Below, in pieces: positions 38,833 to 40,583 of a stretch of DNA of 40,583 nt (its first letter is position 1; each line of letters begins with the position of its first letter). The position numbers and the translations under genes were made by a program. Source of the stretch: Myxococcota bacterium (GTDB lineage Bacteria; Myxococcota; B64-G9). The DNA is taken from contig JAKLGA010000011.1 of NCBI GenBank assembly GCA_022710975.1, forward strand, positions 241,842 to 282,424. The letters are read 5' to 3'. The notes below the pieces were generated by a model. That model had not been told where the DNA came from. It did not search any database and saw only the letters and a program-made list of their open reading frames with translations.

Positions 38833-40583
38833 ATGGCCGAGATCCTGGTCCTCGTGCCGGAACCGGAGCTTGCGGACAGCATCGCCGCCGGCGTGCGCGC
38901 CGCGGGGCTGGCCGCCAGCGTGCAGACGGAGGCCGGGGAGGTGACCGCCCGGCTGGCCGCCCGGCCGCCGGCGCTGATCGTGCTCGACCTCGCCATGGAC
39001 CTAGGGCAGGGGGTGGCCCTGTGCCACCTGATCCGCGAGGCGCCAGGGGGCGACCTGGTGCCCATCCTGCTGCTGGGCACCGGCCAGGAGGGCGTGAGCT
39101 CCTTCGGCGACGCGCTGGCCGAGGGGGCCGACTACTACTTCCAGAAGCCCGTGGACCTCGAGCTGCTGATCTCCAAGATCCAGACCTACGTGGTGAGCGG
39201 CGCGTCCTCGCCGCCGCCGGGAGGCCAGGACACGGCCGGGCCCGCCGCGCCGGGCGCAGGGCTCCCGCCCGAGCCGACCGGCGCCGAGCTGGCCGATCGG
39301 GTCGAGCGGATGATGGACCTCGGTTCGTCCTTCATGGGAGGGCTCCTGGCCCCGCCCGGCGGCCCGGACAGCCAGCCCCCGCCGGTCGAGGCGCCTCCCG
39401 CCCCGGCGGCGCCGGAAGGCGCGGGCCGCAGCCTGGCCGACGAGCTGTTCTCCGATGTGACCGCCGAGGTCGAGCAGCCCGCCGAGGCGGGCGGGCTGCT
39501 GCCGCCCCGCTCCGACGGCGAGGTGGCCGAGCCTGCGCCCAGGACGGTCGCGCAGCCCAGGTCCTCCGCGCCGCGGGAGGGCGAGTTCCGGCTCGAGCCC
39601 ATCGCGGCCGAGGACGGGGCCAGGCCGGACGGCCAGGATCTGCGCTCCTTCGAAGAGGGGCTGATGGACGCCGCGGCGCTGCCGCCCCCGACCCCGGCCC
39701 CGACCCAGGCCGAGGTGCTGCGCAGGGCGGACGACGAGCTGGCCAGGCTGGAGCGCGAGGCCCGGGCCCTCAAGCAGGCCGAGGCCGAGGCCGAGATGCT
39801 GCGCAAGGCCGAGGAGGCGGCCGCGGCCCGGGAGGCAGCCCGGGCGGCGCGCGCCAGGCACCTCGAGGAGCTCGAGGAGAAGCGCGCAGCCCAGGAGGCG
39901 GAGAGGGCGGCCGCGGCACGGGAGGAGGCCCGGGCGGCGCGCGCCAGGCACCTCGAGGAGCTCGAGGAGAAGCGCGCGGCCCAGGAGGCGGAGAGGGCGG
40001 CCGCGGCACGGGAGGAGGCCCGGGCGGCCCGCGCGCGCCACGTCGAGGAGCTGGTCGCCAAGCGGGCCGCCGAGGAGGAGCAGCGCAGGCGCAAGGAAGA
40101 AGAGGCCAGGAAGCTCAAAACGGAGATCGAGAAGAAGCGGCGGGAGCTGGAAGAGAAGAAGCGCCGCGAGGCCGAGGAGAAGAGGCGCCGCGACGAGGAA
40201 GAGAAGGCCCGCAAGGAGGCCGAGGAGAAGAAGCGCCGCGACGACGAGGAGAAGGCCCGCAAGGAGGCCGAGGAGAAGAGGCGCCGCGACGACGAGGAGA
40301 AGGCCCGCAAGCAGGCCGAGGAGAAGAAGCGCCGCGACGACGAGGAGAAGGCCCGCAAGCAGGCCGAGGAGAAGAAGCGCCGCGACGACGAGGAGAAGGC
40401 CCGCAAGCAGGCCGAGGAGAAGAAGCGCCGCGACGACGAGGAGAAGGCCCGCAAGGAGGCCGAGGAGAAGAAGCGCCGCGACGACGAGGAGAAGGCCCGC
40501 AAGGAGGCCGAGGAGAAGAAGCGCCGCGACGACGAGGAGAAGGCCCGCAAGGAGGCCGAGGAGAAGAAGCGCCGCGACGACGA
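38833..40583 (+). CDS. Receiver-like domain protein with long charged helical repeat region (truncated by window end)
   Basis: At least 583 residues, open at the window edge. Residues 1-118 form a response-regulator receiver-like domain: LIVLDLAMD with Asp52 at the phospho-acceptor position and FQKPVD with Lys105. However, the acidic pair normally present after the first strand is replaced by ILVLVPEPE, and LLLGTGQEG replaces the usual Thr/Ser-Ala switch segment, so it may be a pseudo-receiver. Residues 119-290 are a Pro/Ala/Gly-rich, partly acidic linker. From about 295 the protein is nearly all Glu, Lys, Arg and Ala, first in a 30-residue repeat, then in a 16-residue repeat. The layout is that of the myxobacterial polarity/motility proteins AglZ and FrzS (pseudo-receiver plus long helical rod); that kinship is inferred from architecture. 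The gene starts 33 bases after priA. Confidence 0.8.
   Translation, partial: MAEILVLVPEPELADSIAAGVRAAGLAASVQTEAGEVTARLAARPPALIVLDLAMDLGQGVALCHLIREAPGGDLVPILLLGTGQEGVSSFGDALAEGADYYFQKPVDLELLISKIQTYVVSGASSPPPGGQDTAGPAAPGAGLPPEPTGAELADRVERMMDLGSSFMGGLLAPPGGPDSQPPPVEAPPAPAAPEGAGRSLADELFSDVTAEVEQPAEAGGLLPPRSDGEVAEPAPRTVAQPRSSAPREGEFRLEPIAAEDGARPDGQDLRSFEEGLMDAAALPPPTPAPTQAEVLRRADDELARLEREARALKQAEAEAEMLRKAEEAAAAREAARAARARHLEELEEKRAAQEAERAAAAREEARAARARHLEELEEKRAAQEAERAAAAREEARAARARHVEELVAKRAAEEEQRRRKEEEARKLKTEIEKKRRELEEKKRREAEEKRRRDEEEKARKEAEEKKRRDDEEKARKEAEEKRRRDDEEKARKQAEEKKRRDDEEKARKQAEEKKRRDDEEKARKQAEEKKRRDDEEKARKEAEEKKRRDDEEKARKEAEEKKRRDDEEKARKEAEEKKRRDD
39841..40050 (+). repeat. 90-bp-period repeat in the helical region
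   Basis: The segment beginning CGGGCGGCGC at 39841 recurs at 39931 and, with more change, at 40021: three copies of a 30-codon unit ([15 protein letters not shown], then [15 protein letters not shown]). Confidence 0.8.
40192..40583 (+). repeat. 48-bp tandem repeat (16-residue E/K/R unit), at least eight copies
   Basis: Units start at 40192, 40240, 40288, 40336, 40384, 40432, 40480 and 40528; a ninth begins at 40576 and runs off the window. The unit encodes [16 protein letters not shown]. Copies differ by single codons: GAG or CAG at the ninth residue and AAG or AGG near the end. The first unit is slightly divergent. Confidence 0.93.

Noticed and set aside
40192-40583. 48-bp direct repeats as a CRISPR array
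   Set aside because: There are no unique spacers; units are contiguous, in frame and encode a charged helix.

Overview
The window is very GC-rich DNA with short intergenic gaps, strong third-position G/C bias and long antisense shadow frames. It looks like the chromosome of a Myxococcota-type (former deltaproteobacterial) bacterium. Supporting signs are a Ser/Thr kinase divergent from an ECF-like sigma factor, many lipobox proteins, DUF4388 and PilZ proteins, a matrixin-type protease with a MYXO-CTERM-like tail (Cys, hydrophobic helix, Arg cluster), and a receiver-like domain fused to a very long charged helix. No tRNA, rRNA, CRISPR array, insertion sequence or phage gene was seen. There is no gene-free stretch over 300 bases; the longest gap is about 160 bases.

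Layout. 1-3.9 kb: a truncated histidine phosphatase, a MORN-repeat lipoprotein and a Slt-type lytic transglycosylase. 3.9-10.4 kb: a likely signalling locus. A five-gene leftward run (ECF-like sigma factor, small zinc-finger protein, Cys-rich tandem-repeat lipoprotein, secreted LamG-like protein, membrane protein with a Cys-rich tail) diverges from a zinc-finger/Ser-Thr kinase/TPR protein. The kinase N-terminus carries the same zinc-finger motif as the small protein. 10.5-13.4 kb: a DUF4388 protein with the rRNA methyltransferases RlmM and RsmE. 13.4-19.9 kb: a lipoprotein, glucose-6-phosphate isomerase, a protein with a Lys/Pro repeat tail, an ABC exporter pair, a lipoprotein and a PilZ protein. 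20-24.2 kb: IF-1, a helix-turn-helix protein with a histone-H1-like tail, a TPR protein and alpha-glucan phosphorylase. 24.2-31.5 kb: a giant TPR/DUF3857/transglutaminase lipoprotein, another lipoprotein, and a lipoprotein with thrombospondin type 3 calcium-binding repeats. 31.5-36.4 kb: a Lon-like protease, two outer-membrane barrel candidates and the matrixin-like protease. 36.5-40.6 kb: PriA, probably translated after an 11-codon leader ORF, then the receiver-like/charged-helix protein that runs off the window.

Housekeeping genes (pgi, glgP, infA, priA, rlmM, rsmE) are scattered among envelope and signalling genes. Several intergenic regions hold recognisable sigma-70-like promoters (TTGAC-type -35 boxes), and these help to fix start codons. 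The strongest candidates for undescribed biology are the sigma/zinc-finger/kinase envelope locus, the receiver-like protein with a 16-residue E/K/R repeat, and the priA leader ORF. All functional statements come from reading motifs; no database search was possible.
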